The position numbers and the translations under genes are program-made. DNA of 64,000 nt from assembly GCA_040220415.1 (NCBI GenBank), contig JAVJUV010000102.1:124001-188000 (forward strand), read 5' to 3'. Source of the stretch: JAVJUV01 sp040220415 (lineage in GTDB: Bacteria; Pseudomonadota; Alphaproteobacteria; Rhodobacterales; Rhodobacteraceae). Below the pieces are notes generated by a model. It ran no database searches and was not told the origin of the DNA. It saw nothing but the letters and a program-made list of their open reading frames with translations. Below are positions 38,673 to 47,585 of the stretch, in pieces (within the stretch, counting starts at the first letter, position 1; each line of letters begins with the position of its first letter).

Positions 38673-39848
38673 ATGAGTTTCGATTTCGACGATCCGCGCC
38701 CCCTGCGCGGAAGACACACCAGCAAGTATGACGCCATCCAGGGCACATTCGGATTCGATGCGCCGGACATGATCGCCATGTGGGTGGCGGACATGGATTT
38801 CGCCGCGGCGCCGGCGATCCGGAAGGCGATGCAGGACGAGATCGACTATGGCTACATGGGATATTTCAACCGGCCGCAGGAAGTGAACGCCGCGGTCGCG
38901 AACTGGTACCGGGACCGACACGGCTGGAACATGGACCCGGGCTGGGTGCGTTACACGCACGGCGTCATTTCTGGGTTCGCCGACGTGATCGCCACCTATT
39001 CAAAGCCGGGCGAGGGCGTGATCCTGTTCTCGCCGGTCTATCACGCGTTCTTCCGCCAGATCGAGGCGATGGGCCGGGATGCCGTGGAAAGCCCGCTGGT
39101 CCTGGCCGACGGACGGTATCACATGGATCTTGGTGCGCTGGGCGCGTCGCTTAAGGGCCACGAACGGATCCTGACACTGTGTTCGCCGCATAATCCCGGC
39201 GGGCGGATCTGGTCGCGGGACGAAATTCGCGCGGTGGCCGACTTTTGCGCCACCCACGACCTGATCCTGATCTCGGACGAGATCCACATGGACCTGACGT
39301 TTCCCGGCGCCGAACAGGTGCCTGCCGTGGTGGCCGCGCCCGAGCATTCGGACCGCATCGCAGTGCTGACGGCGGCTTCGAAGGCGTTCAACATCGCCGG
39401 GCTTGAAACCGGCCTGCTGATCGCGCCCGGCTCCGGAATGCGGGCAAAACTGGCGCCGACGATCCTGGACCGCGAGTCTTCGCCCAACCGGATGGGCATG
39501 GTCGCGATCCGCGCGGCCTACGAGGAAGGCGGTGACTGGCTGGACGAGGCGCGTGCCTATATCGCCGGGAATTTCGATCTTTTCGCGGAACGCATGAACG
39601 CCCTGCCCGGGGTTTCGGTGATGCCGATGCAGGCGACCTATCTTGCCTGGGCGGATTTCACCGGGACCGGCATGGGCGACACCGAACTGATGGACCGGCT
39701 GTTGAAGCAGGCCCGCGTGGCGCCCAGCCCCGGCACCCAGTTCCGGACCGGCGGATCAGGGCATTTGCGGTTCAACCTTGCGCTTTCCCGGCCCATGCTG
39801 ACCGAGGCGCTGGACCGGATCGAGGCGGCTTTCGCGGACCTTCAGTAG
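38673..39848 (+). CDS. patB: MalY/PatB-family PLP C-S lyase or aminotransferase
   Basis: 391 residues, fold type I PLP enzyme. The family marks are IAMWVADMDFAAAPAI at the start, YHAFFRQIE, LCSPHNPGGRIWSRDE, ISDEIHMDLTF, the Schiff-base Lys in LTAASKAFNIAGLETGL, and the end RFNLALSRPMLTEAL. PatB enzymes cleave cystathionine or cysteine conjugates, releasing thiol, pyruvate and ammonia. The start is the ATG at 38673 following GGCAAGTTC, a weak site. Monocistronic, convergent with the NfeD operon. Confidence 0.88.
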   Translation: MSFDFDDPRPLRGRHTSKYDAIQGTFGFDAPDMIAMWVADMDFAAAPAIRKAMQDEIDYGYMGYFNRPQEVNAAVANWYRDRHGWNMDPGWVRYTHGVISGFADVIATYSKPGEGVILFSPVYHAFFRQIEAMGRDAVESPLVLADGRYHMDLGALGASLKGHERILTLCSPHNPGGRIWSRDEIRAVADFCATHDLILISDEIHMDLTFPGAEQVPAVVAAPEHSDRIAVLTAASKAFNIAGLETGLLIAPGSGMRAKLAPTILDRESSPNRMGMVAIRAAYEEGGDWLDEARAYIAGNFDLFAERMNALPGVSVMPMQATYLAWADFTGTGMGDTELMDRLLKQARVAPSPGTQFRTGGSGHLRFNLALSRPMLTEALDRIEAAFADLQ

Positions 39849-39850
39849 GC

Positions 39851-40615
39851 TCAGGTCCCGGCGGCCTCGGCCCGTGCATCTCGCTCTGCGCGATACCATT
39901 CCCAGCCAAGCAGCAGAAGAACCAGCGCGCCGATGGCGAAGGTGGCGATCTTGATCATCGCCTGCGCTGGCGAAAGGATGGCGATCGCCTCGCGGTCCGT
40001 GAAGACCACGTCTTTCAGTACGAGTCTTGCGGCGCCTTTCGCCGCGTCGCCTTCCAGGCGGTAGATCGGTATGCCTGCCAGGCTGTCGTTCAGCACCGCG
40101 TGCACGGTCGGACCAAGGGTACGGCGGGCTTCGGTGAATTTGGCCAGCGCTTCATCGCCTTCCTTGGAACGGATATCCTCGCCCACCTCGTCCAGAAAGA
40201 CCTCCCACGCCTTCTTCAGCGCGGCCAGCTTTGCCCTGGTGGCCAGGCTGGGCGTGATCGTCAGATCGTCCAGTTGCAGATCGGTCAGGTAGAACGCGCC
40301 ATCGTCGTAGAGGACGCGGCTGAACGTATCGACTTCGCCCGACCCGGCGAGGCCCATGCCCGATATGTCGAAGTCGCTGGTGATGCCGATCCCGCCCTTG
40401 TCTCCCCTGCCGCTGAAATCGACATCGGCGGCGGTGACATCCATCCGCAGATCGCCTGACGCCTTTTCAAGTGGAAGATGGTCGCGGATGGCGTCGCGGG
40501 CCTGATCCTCGGTGAAGCGTACTTCGATGTCGGGAACGAAGGCGACAATGGCCAGGGTCACCGCCACAAGGGCGCCGACACCCCACGCCAGGTACCTCGT
40601 GATACGGGCGTTCAC
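39851..40615 (-). CDS. Two-TM membrane protein with a periplasmic domain, downstream of SPFH/NfeD
   Basis: 254 residues. Membrane segments at about 8-28 and 218-242 bracket a domain of about 185 residues with repeated beta-strand patterns (ADVDFSGRGDKGGIGITSDF) that resembles DUF1439/YceB-like lipid-binding-like folds; this likeness is only by eye. The start is a GTG at 40615, 4 bases after the stop of the NfeD gene. Its strict linkage to NfeD and the SPFH protein suggests a membrane-organising role. Confidence 0.65.
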   Translation of the reverse strand: MNARITRYLAWGVGALVAVTLAIVAFVPDIEVRFTEDQARDAIRDHLPLEKASGDLRMDVTAADVDFSGRGDKGGIGITSDFDISGMGLAGSGEVDTFSRVLYDDGAFYLTDLQLDDLTITPSLATRAKLAALKKAWEVFLDEVGEDIRSKEGDEALAKFTEARRTLGPTVHAVLNDSLAGIPIYRLEGDAAKGAARLVLKDVVFTDREAIAILSPAQAMIKIATFAIGALVLLLLGWEWYRAERDARAEAAGT

Positions 40616-40619
40616 CAGG

Positions 40620-40895
40620 TCAGTCCTCGTTGATGTCTCGTTCCCAGACCTTCATCTGGCCGGGTCGGATGCCAAGAACCCGGCGAAGCACGATCCAGGT
40701 CAGAAGCGACAGGATCGCAAAGACCAGAAGCGTCGCGGGCAGCGATCCGGCAAGTCCGGGCACGCCGATCAGCAGCGCGATACCGGTGGCGGCTGCGCCG
40801 ACGGCGAAGCCAAGGAAAATCTGCGCCGGCGCCAGAACCTCGAGGAAGGCCAGCGCGAACGCGCCGGCGATCCAGATCCACCAGACCGACCACAT
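40620..40895 (-). CDS. NfeD-like protein
   Basis: 91 residues with an N-terminal membrane region (WIWIAGAFALAFLEVLAPAQ, then FLGFAVGAAATGIALLIGV) of the short NfeD type; NfeD proteins work with SPFH proteins in membrane domains. It overlaps the SPFH stop as TGATG, which is the usual pairing. The soluble OB domain found in longer NfeD proteins is missing or minimal. Confidence 0.88.
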   Translation of the reverse strand: MWSVWWIWIAGAFALAFLEVLAPAQIFLGFAVGAAATGIALLIGVPGLAGSLPATLLVFAILSLLTWIVLRRVLGIRPGQMKVWERDINED

Positions 40896-41782
40896 CAGCC
40901 CCGTCCCCTGAGCATCTTGAACGCGTCACCGAAGGCTTCAAGCGCGTTCGCGGGCACGACGATCGTGCTGCTGGAGGGGCTTGCACCAAGCGCGTTCAGC
41001 GCCTCGACCTGCTTCAGGGCGACCTGATACTGCGCCGCTTCCAGACCGTTCCTGGCTATTGCCTCGGCCACCACGCCCGTTGCATAGGCTTCGGCGTCGG
41101 CCTGCACGCGGCGGGCCTTTGCCGCCTGTTCGGCGGAATAAAGTTCGGCGTCCGCATTCAGTTCGACGGCACGTTTCTGGCCCTCGGCGCGTGTTACCGC
41201 CGCGCGGCGCTCGCGTTCGGCGTTCAACTGCTGAAGCATCGCGTCGCGCGTGGCCTGATCCAGGTTCACGTCCAGGATTTCGGCCCGGGTCACTTCGATG
41301 CCCCAGTCGTCGACCTGGTCCTCGACGGCCAGCTTGATCGTCGCGATCAGGGTGGAACGGTTCGACTGAACCTCGTCCAGTTCCATCTTGCCGATCTCGG
41401 CGCGGACGATACCCGCAACGGTCGTGGCAATGGCGGCGTCCACGTCGCGAATCCGGTAGACGGTCTTTTCGGGCTCGAGAATCCGATAGAAAACGCTGGT
41501 TTCCACCTGGACCAGCACGTTGTCAGCCGTGATGGCGTCCTGGCTTGCCGTGGGCAGCTGGCGTTCCAGGATCGAGACCTGGTGCGCCACCCGGTCCAGA
41601 AACGGCACGATGAAGTTGATGCCGGGACCCAGCACGGTGCGCAGGCGGCCAAACCGCTCGACCACGTGTTTTTCCGATTGTGAAACGATCCTGACGCCCT
41701 TGTAGACGCACAGAATGATGAATGCGGCCAGCAGAAGCGTTGCAATACCGCCTCCGCCAAGCAGGTCGATGATCTCGTCCAT
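40895..41782 (-). CDS. SPFH/Band 7 stomatin-like membrane protein
   Basis: 295 residues. One N-terminal membrane anchor (about 10-30), then the SPFH domain (SEKHVVERFGRLRTVLGPGI, then DNVLVQVETSVFYRI) and a long Ala/Glu-rich coiled coil (about 180-270, RERRAAVTRAEGQKRAVELN). The group is QmcA/stomatin. It acts as a scaffold in the membrane, often with proteases or NfeD. AAAGGGACA lies before the ATG. First gene of a three-gene operon. Confidence 0.93.
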   Translation of the reverse strand: MDEIIDLLGGGGIATLLLAAFIILCVYKGVRIVSQSEKHVVERFGRLRTVLGPGINFIVPFLDRVAHQVSILERQLPTASQDAITADNVLVQVETSVFYRILEPEKTVYRIRDVDAAIATTVAGIVRAEIGKMELDEVQSNRSTLIATIKLAVEDQVDDWGIEVTRAEILDVNLDQATRDAMLQQLNAERERRAAVTRAEGQKRAVELNADAELYSAEQAAKARRVQADAEAYATGVVAEAIARNGLEAAQYQVALKQVEALNALGASPSSSTIVVPANALEAFGDAFKMLRGRG

Positions 41783-41880
41783 ACTTGTCCCTTTGAAACG
41801 CTCCCCGCAGAAGACATCGGAATTGCAGGGTTCCTTTTCAACGATTTACGCGTGCATGGTCTCCGGTAACGCGCCTTGTG

Positions 41881-42345
41881 TCACTTGTTGGACACGCCGC
41901 CGAACCATGCCCCGGCGCGGGTTTTTCCCTTGAGATCCAGATAGTTTTGCAGCCGTTCGCGATGCCTGGGAATGACCTTTGGCTCGGCCATGAACCAGTC
42001 GATATCTGCCAGCCGCCACGCTTGCCCCTCGCTGCCGAAACAGATTGTTTCCACTTGGAAGCCCGGTTGTTCCGACACGAAGAACCAGATCCGATCACCT
42101 GCCGAGGTGGCGCTTTGCATGCGCCAGTGCAGGTCCCTGTGCGTCAGGGTGATGCCGAGTTCCTCGTGCAGTTCGCGCAGCACGCATGCTCCGGGCGTCT
42201 CGGTGCCCTCGCGGGCCCCGCCGGGCAGATCCCAGTGACCGGGCCAGGGAATTGCGGGGGTGTCGTCGCGAAGGATCGTGACGATCTTCCGGCCGACCAG
42301 GATGGCCAGCTTCGCTCCGTGAAATGCCGTCATGGCGCGGATCAT
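41881..42345 (-). CDS. Nudix hydrolase
   Basis: 154 residues. The Nudix box is complete: G, five residues, E, seven residues, then RELHEELGI (from about residue 42). Such enzymes hydrolyse nucleoside diphosphate derivatives; the exact substrate is not readable. The start is the ATG at 42345 or an ATG at 42333, both in frame; neither has a strong ribosome site. Divergent from dinB with a 65-base gap, a position that could suggest nucleotide-pool cleaning. Confidence 0.88.
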   Translation of the reverse strand: MIRAMTAFHGAKLAILVGRKIVTILRDDTPAIPWPGHWDLPGGAREGTETPGACVLRELHEELGITLTHRDLHWRMQSATSAGDRIWFFVSEQPGFQVETICFGSEGQAWRLADIDWFMAEPKVIPRHRERLQNYLDLKGKTRAGAWFGGVSNK

Positions 42346-42398
42346 GTATTCCGGAACCGGCAACGGCAATAGGCGTCGCGGCGGTTTTCGAGGCGCGG

Positions 42399-42404
42399 TA
42401 TACT
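42399..42404 (+). promoter_or_regulatory. -10 box of dinB, 6 bases before the ATG
   Basis: TATACT matches the -10 consensus at five of six bases and ends 6 bases before the dinB ATG at 42411. No ribosome-binding site fits in between and no good -35 was found. It suggests a leaderless transcript. No GTTC-N7-GTTC LexA box was seen in the gap. Confidence 0.4.
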
Positions 42405-42410
42405 GCAGGT

Positions 42411-43664
42411 ATGCCCGCCCTTTGCCGCGATTGCCTGACCACCTTCGAAACCGGAACACGTTGTCCGGCCTGCGGTCGTCCGCGCATCGTATCGCATCCC
42501 GAACTATTCGAGTTGTCGATCGCGCACATGGATTGCGACGCCTTCTATGCAAGTGTCGAAAAGCGTGACGATCCCTTGCTGCGGGACAAGCCGGTCATCA
42601 TCGGCGGCGGCCGGCGGGGTGTGGTGTCGACGGCCTGCTATATCGCGCGTATCCGTGGCGTGCGGTCGGCGATGCCGATGTTCCAGGCCCTGAAACTCTG
42701 CCCAGACGCGGTGGTCGTGAAGGGGCGGATGAGCGCCTACGCAGAGGCCAGCCGCCAGATCCGCGCGATGATGGACGTCCTGACGCCGGTCGTCGAACCC
42801 CTGTCGCTGGACGAAGCGTTCATGGACCTGACCGGGACGGCGAGGCTGCACGGGGCGCCGCCTGCCGTGATGCTGGCGGGGTTGCTGCGGCGCATGGAGA
42901 CGGAGCTGGGTCTGTCGGGGTCGATCGGTCTTTCCCACAACAAGTTCCTGGCCAAGGTGGCATCCGATCTCGACAAGCCACGCGGGTTCTCGGTGATCGG
43001 CAAGGCCGAGACGATGGCGTTCCTGAAGGACAAGCCGGTGCGCATGATCTGGGGGGTCGGTCAGCAGACGCAGAACGCCCTCGAGAAGACCGGAATCCGG
43101 ACGTTCTCGGACCTGCTTCGGTGGGAGAAGCAAGACCTTGCAGCGCGGTTCGGCGGCATGGGCGAGCGTTTGTGGCATCTTGCCAGGGGGGAAGACCGCC
43201 GGCGGGTATCGGCGAACGCCCCGGTGAAGTCGATCTCGAACGAAACGACGTTCGCAGAGGATACTTCGGACGCCGATATCCTGGATGGCCACATCTGGCG
43301 GCTTGCCGAGAACGTGGCCGACCGGGCAAAGGCAAAGGACAAGGCGGGGCGGGTCGTCACGCTGAAGCTGAAACGGGCGAACCATTCCAGCCTGACGCGG
43401 CGCACCTCGCTGGACGATCCCACGCAGATCGCGGACCGGATCTACCGCACGGCGCGGGCGCTGTTCGACCAGGTCGGTGACGAAGGCCCCTATCGGCTGA
43501 TCGGCGTCGGCATCTCGCACCTGACGGATGCCGGCGACGCGGATACCTCGGGCGATCTGCTTGATCCCCAGGCGCGGGCGCGCGCGCAAGCGGAGCGGGC
43601 ATCGGACGCCATTCGCAAGCGTTTCGGGGCGAATGCCATCGTCAAGGGCCGGTCGCTCAGGTGA
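42411..43664 (+). CDS. dinB: DNA polymerase IV with N-terminal zinc ribbon
   Basis: 417 residues, Y-family translesion polymerase. The first 25 residues carry C5-x2-C8 and C18-x2-C21 (CRDC, CPAC), a zinc-ribbon-like knuckle not found in E. coli DinB. The polymerase follows: HMDCDAFYASVEKRD with D41 and D43, the steric block CYIARIRGVRSAMP, and the catalytic LSLDEAFMDLTG. Helix-hairpin-helix motifs and a little-finger domain occupy the C-terminal part. The ATG at 42411 includes the zinc ribbon; a start after it would lose it. Confidence 0.93.
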   Translation: MPALCRDCLTTFETGTRCPACGRPRIVSHPELFELSIAHMDCDAFYASVEKRDDPLLRDKPVIIGGGRRGVVSTACYIARIRGVRSAMPMFQALKLCPDAVVVKGRMSAYAEASRQIRAMMDVLTPVVEPLSLDEAFMDLTGTARLHGAPPAVMLAGLLRRMETELGLSGSIGLSHNKFLAKVASDLDKPRGFSVIGKAETMAFLKDKPVRMIWGVGQQTQNALEKTGIRTFSDLLRWEKQDLAARFGGMGERLWHLARGEDRRRVSANAPVKSISNETTFAEDTSDADILDGHIWRLAENVADRAKAKDKAGRVVTLKLKRANHSSLTRRTSLDDPTQIADRIYRTARALFDQVGDEGPYRLIGVGISHLTDAGDADTSGDLLDPQARARAQAERASDAIRKRFGANAIVKGRSLR

Positions 43665-43685
43665 TGGCCGCGTCGCGACGGCCTG

Positions 43686-45713
43686 TCAGTCCGTCAACGG
43701 CTGGGGGCGCGGGCGGGGGCGCACGATGACACCCTTGAGCGCCTGGCGGCGATGACCCGGCATCGCAACCAGGTCCTTCGACAAGGTCAGCGGCTCCACT
43801 TCGCCGGTGATACGCGCGCGGTAGACCGGCAGGCTTTCCGCGACACGCATCACGTAATTCCGGGTCTCGTCGAAAGGGATGTGCTCGATCCAGTCGACGA
43901 TATCGGCCGCACCGCGCCTCGGATCGCCGTACTCGGCCATCCAGCGGATCGGGCGGCCGGGCCCGGCGTTGTAGCCTGCCGAGACCATGACGACGTTGCC
44001 GTCGAAGGTCGCCATCAACTCGTCGAGATAGGCGGTGCCCAGCCTCGCGTTGTAGGTCGGGTCGCTGATCAGCCGATCGCGGCTGTAGGGAAGCTCCAGG
44101 TACCGGGCGACATCCTGTGCGGTTCCGGGCATCAGCTGCATCAGGCCGCGTGCGCCGACACCGCTCATCACGACCGGATCGAACTCGCTTTCGCGCCGCG
44201 CAATGGCCAGAGCCAGTTCACGCGGAACGGGCAGATCCGGCACGCCAAGGTCGACCACGGGGTAATAGGCCGAAGACACGACGATACCGCGGCCCGCCGC
44301 TTCCTTGCCGACCATCACGGCAAGGTGAGGCTCGTCGATGGACATCAGGAAATCGCCAAGGCTGCCGATTTCCTCGCGCGGCAGGGATTCGGTCAGATGA
44401 CGCAGGAACTGCTCGGCCAGGTTGCGTTCGCCCGCCGCGATGAAGAGACGCGCGGCGGCGAAAACCGAACCGTGGCCGAATGTCGTATCGCGCCAGGCGG
44501 GATATGTCTCGCGGCCGGTCAGCTCGGGGTCCATCGGCAGACCGGCCTTTTCGGCCGCCAGAAGACCGTAGAAGCTGGTCTGGTATTCCGCTCCGAAAGC
44601 ATAGGCCAGGCGGGCGTTTTCCTGGTCGCCGCGCAATTCGTGCGCCCGGCCTTCCCAGTATCCGGCACGTCCCAGCGAGATCGGGGTCTCGACCGAGCCT
44701 CTGAACCGCAGGAAATGCTGCAGCGCCAGGTCGCCGTCCTTTTTGTAGGTCAACGCGATGTAGCCCGCCAGCCACTCGAGATCGGCAAAGTGCGAACCTT
44801 CCGTCAGGCCGTGATTCGCCGCCAGGCGATAGGCCACGTCGGTTCGCCCCGCCCGCATCTCGGCCCGGGCAAGACCGCGGCGCCAGCCCGCCCACCGCGA
44901 CGGGTCCCCCAGCGCGTCGGGCTTCGCGGCCAGCATCAGCTCGATGGCGTCGGTGTTGCGCCCCTTTCGGGCACGCCACTGCATCCGCTCGAAGGTCAGG
45001 CCGGGATGATCCGTCAGCGACGAGGGGACAGCCTCGATAAGCGTGTCGACGCCCTTTGCATTGTCCCTGAGCGCCATGCGCGCCCGCGCCTTCGCCCGCC
45101 AGCCCGGGCCGACAAGCGGCAGCATGCGCTCTGCGTCGCCATCCACGCCGCGCCACAACAGCATGTCCAGCCTTTGCTCGTGATGGGATTTCAGGACAGT
45201 TCCGAAATCCTGCAGAAGCATGTCTTCGTCGGTCTTTGAAAGCGTGCCGGTCAGCCAGATTCGCACCGCTTCCGCTTCGGCGTCGGCGGAAAGGCCCTTG
45301 GCGCGATAGGCGGCGATCAGGCTAAGCGCACCGCCCGAAGTCTGCGGCGGCTCGTCCCGGAAATAGGCGATGACGTCGTCCGCGCGGGCGCCGTAAGGCA
45401 GAATGGCCTCGCCGCGGCGGCGCAAAAGCCGAAGCCCGGGCCAGTCAGGCCGGCGCTCGAGGAACCGCAGGACCGAATCGAAGTCGCCCCCGCCATTGCG
45501 CAGCCGATGCCATTCGATGATGTCGCGCGCAACCGGGCCGGCGCTATCCGCCATCAGAAGCGCGGCACGCCAGTCCCCCTTCTGCATCGCCGCCACCGCG
45601 CGCTGATACGCCATGATCTCCCCGCTGCTTTGCGAGAGAGCAGCCACGGGCATCCAGGCTATCAGGCTTGCGGCGATCAGGGCCTTGATCATGGCAACAG
45701 GTCCGTTCGTCAT
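43686..45713 (-). CDS. Soluble lytic murein transglycosylase
   Basis: 675 residues. A signal peptide (MIKALIAASLIAWMPVAALS after a short N-tail) precedes a large helical superhelix of about 450 residues (Slt U/L-like), then the C-terminal SLT domain with the catalytic Glu in AIARRESEFDPVV, plus ARGLMQLMPGTAQDVAR and VSAGYNAGPGRP. It cleaves peptidoglycan glycan chains with formation of 1,6-anhydro-muramic acid. The ATG at 45713 has a GAGGGG upstream; an ATG at 45692 is an alternative. Divergent from dapA. Confidence 0.93.
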   Translation of the reverse strand: MTNGPVAMIKALIAASLIAWMPVAALSQSSGEIMAYQRAVAAMQKGDWRAALLMADSAGPVARDIIEWHRLRNGGGDFDSVLRFLERRPDWPGLRLLRRRGEAILPYGARADDVIAYFRDEPPQTSGGALSLIAAYRAKGLSADAEAEAVRIWLTGTLSKTDEDMLLQDFGTVLKSHHEQRLDMLLWRGVDGDAERMLPLVGPGWRAKARARMALRDNAKGVDTLIEAVPSSLTDHPGLTFERMQWRARKGRNTDAIELMLAAKPDALGDPSRWAGWRRGLARAEMRAGRTDVAYRLAANHGLTEGSHFADLEWLAGYIALTYKKDGDLALQHFLRFRGSVETPISLGRAGYWEGRAHELRGDQENARLAYAFGAEYQTSFYGLLAAEKAGLPMDPELTGRETYPAWRDTTFGHGSVFAAARLFIAAGERNLAEQFLRHLTESLPREEIGSLGDFLMSIDEPHLAVMVGKEAAGRGIVVSSAYYPVVDLGVPDLPVPRELALAIARRESEFDPVVMSGVGARGLMQLMPGTAQDVARYLELPYSRDRLISDPTYNARLGTAYLDELMATFDGNVVMVSAGYNAGPGRPIRWMAEYGDPRRGAADIVDWIEHIPFDETRNYVMRVAESLPVYRARITGEVEPLTLSKDLVAMPGHRRQALKGVIVRPRPRPQPLTD

Positions 45714-45828
45714 CCGCCCCTCAGCCGGGCGACCATCGCATTTCAGCGGCATCTTGGCAATTCCTGTCTTGCAATATAGGGTCCGCGCGCCGCAATTGGC
45801 GGCAGAATGCACACAAAGGAGATGCGTC

Positions 45829-46704
45829 ATGTTCCAGGGCTCCATGCCGGCACTTGTCACTCCGTTCTCGGACGGAAAGCTGGACCTCGACGCACTCAAA
45901 TCGCTGGTCGAGTGGCAGATCGAATCGGGCTCTTCTGCGCTGGTGCCGGTGGGTACGACGGGCGAAAGCCCGACGCTGACGCACGAGGAACACGAGACCG
46001 TCATCGAGGAAGTCGTGAAGGCGGCCGCGGGACGCGTGCCGGTGATCGCCGGCGCCGGCTCGAACAACACGGCCGAGGGCATCCGCTTCATTCAGCATGC
46101 CGCAAAGGTGGGGGCCGATGCCGCGCTGGTGGTGACGCCGTACTATAACAAGCCGACGCAGGAAGGCATGTATCAGCACTTCAAGGCGATGCACGATGCG
46201 GCGGACATCCCGATCATCATCTACAACATCCCCGGCCGCTCGGTCGTGGATATGACCCCGGACACGATGGGCAGGCTGGCCAGGTTGCCGCGGATCATCG
46301 GCGTCAAGGACGCCACCGGCGATATCAGCCGGGTGGCCAAGCAGCGGATTTCCTGCGGCAAGGACTTCGTCCAGATCTCGGGCGAGGATGCGACCGCCAT
46401 CAGCTTCAACGCGCAGGGCGGCGTGGGCTGCATCAGCGTGACGGCCAATGTCGCGCCCGGGCTTTGTGCCGAGATGCAGGCCGCGACGTTGCGCGGCGAC
46501 TATGCCACGGCACTGGAAATCACGGATCGTCTGATGCCGCTTCATATCGCGATCTTCCTCGAGCCCGGCCTGGCCGGAGCGAAATACGGCCTGTCCCTGC
46601 TTGGCCGTTGCAAGGACGAGGTGCGCCTGCCGCTGGTCGAAGTCAGCGACGGCACCAAGCTGGCGATCAAGGACGCGATGATTCACGCGGGCCTCCTCAA
46701 CTGA
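45829..46704 (+). CDS. dapA: 4-hydroxy-tetrahydrodipicolinate synthase
   Basis: 291 residues, the family length. Condenses pyruvate with aspartate semialdehyde in lysine and peptidoglycan synthesis. Signatures: MPALVTPFSDGKLDLDAL, LVPVGTTGESPTL, the catalytic Tyr in PYYNKPTQEGMYQHF, and the Schiff-base Lys in IIGVKDATGDISR. AAAGGAGATG lies before the ATG at 45829. The end overlaps or lies close to the DMT transporter start, so they may be co-transcribed. Confidence 0.96.
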   Translation: MFQGSMPALVTPFSDGKLDLDALKSLVEWQIESGSSALVPVGTTGESPTLTHEEHETVIEEVVKAAAGRVPVIAGAGSNNTAEGIRFIQHAAKVGADAALVVTPYYNKPTQEGMYQHFKAMHDAADIPIIIYNIPGRSVVDMTPDTMGRLARLPRIIGVKDATGDISRVAKQRISCGKDFVQISGEDATAISFNAQGGVGCISVTANVAPGLCAEMQAATLRGDYATALEITDRLMPLHIAIFLEPGLAGAKYGLSLLGRCKDEVRLPLVEVSDGTKLAIKDAMIHAGLLN

Positions 46705-46754
46705 GCGCGACACCAGACACGATCGGCCGCGACAATCTGATCGGTAGCCTGTGG

Positions 46755-47585
46755 ATGACGGCTGCCATGGCCGGTTTCGCTGTCGAGGACGCGCTTTTGA
46801 AGGGCGCGGGCCGAGAGATTCCGGCGGGCCAGGTGATGATCTGGTTCGGGTTGGGGGGCATGGCGCTTTTTACCCTTGCGGCCTTGCTGAAAGGTGAAAG
46901 CCTGTTTCCCGCCTCGGCCCGGCAGAAGACCATGCTGATCCGGAATGGTTTCGAGCTGTGCGGGCGCCTGTTTTATACTCTGGCGATCATTCTGGCGCCG
47001 CTGTCATCGGCAACCGCGATCCTTCAGGCCGCACCGATCGTCGTTGTCGCGGGCGCGGCGCTGTTCTTTCGCGAGCATGTCGGCTGGCGGAGGTGGAGCG
47101 CGATTGCCCTTGGCCTGACCGGCGTGCTGGTCATCCTGCGGCCCGGGGCCGATGATTTCACCGTCTTCACGGCGTTCGCCGTCCTGGGGATGCTGGGCTT
47201 CGCCCTTCGCGACCTGGCCACGCGGGCCGCGCCCATGACGATGGGCACCTTCACGCTGGGCGTCTACGGCTTCGCGATGATCGTGATCGCGGGCCTGTGC
47301 ACCTGGGCGTTTCAGGGCGTGCCCTTCGTGCCGCCCACAGGGGCCTCTGCTCTCTACCTTGCGCTGGCCTGTGCCTTCGGCTTCGCGGGCTATACCTCGC
47401 TGACCCACGCGATGCGGACGGGCGAGGTCTCGGCGGTGACGCCGTTCCGCTATACGCGGCTTCTGTTTGGGATCGGTCTGGGCATTGCCGTCTTCGGTGA
47501 ACGCCCCGACCTGCCGACGATCATCGGCAGCCTGATTGTCGTCGCCTCGGGTCTCTACATCCTGATGCGGGGCAGCCGGCGCTAG
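46755..47585 (+). CDS. DMT-family (EamA) transporter
   Basis: 276 residues from the ATG at 46755, with ten predicted membrane helices in two EamA repeats (SSATAILQAAPIVVVAGAAL and VSAVTPFRYTRLLFGIGLGI, each followed by ERPD or similar). Homologues usually start some 20 residues earlier with a D-N-L-x-G block, and the residues DNLIGSLW just upstream are in frame. No ATG, GTG or TTG is available there, only a CTG at 46701 that overlaps the dapA stop. Substrate unknown. Its end overlaps the convergent channel gene by 4 bases. Confidence 0.85.
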   Translation: MTAAMAGFAVEDALLKGAGREIPAGQVMIWFGLGGMALFTLAALLKGESLFPASARQKTMLIRNGFELCGRLFYTLAIILAPLSSATAILQAAPIVVVAGAALFFREHVGWRRWSAIALGLTGVLVILRPGADDFTVFTAFAVLGMLGFALRDLATRAAPMTMGTFTLGVYGFAMIVIAGLCTWAFQGVPFVPPTGASALYLALACAFGFAGYTSLTHAMRTGEVSAVTPFRYTRLLFGIGLGIAVFGERPDLPTIIGSLIVVASGLYILMRGSRR

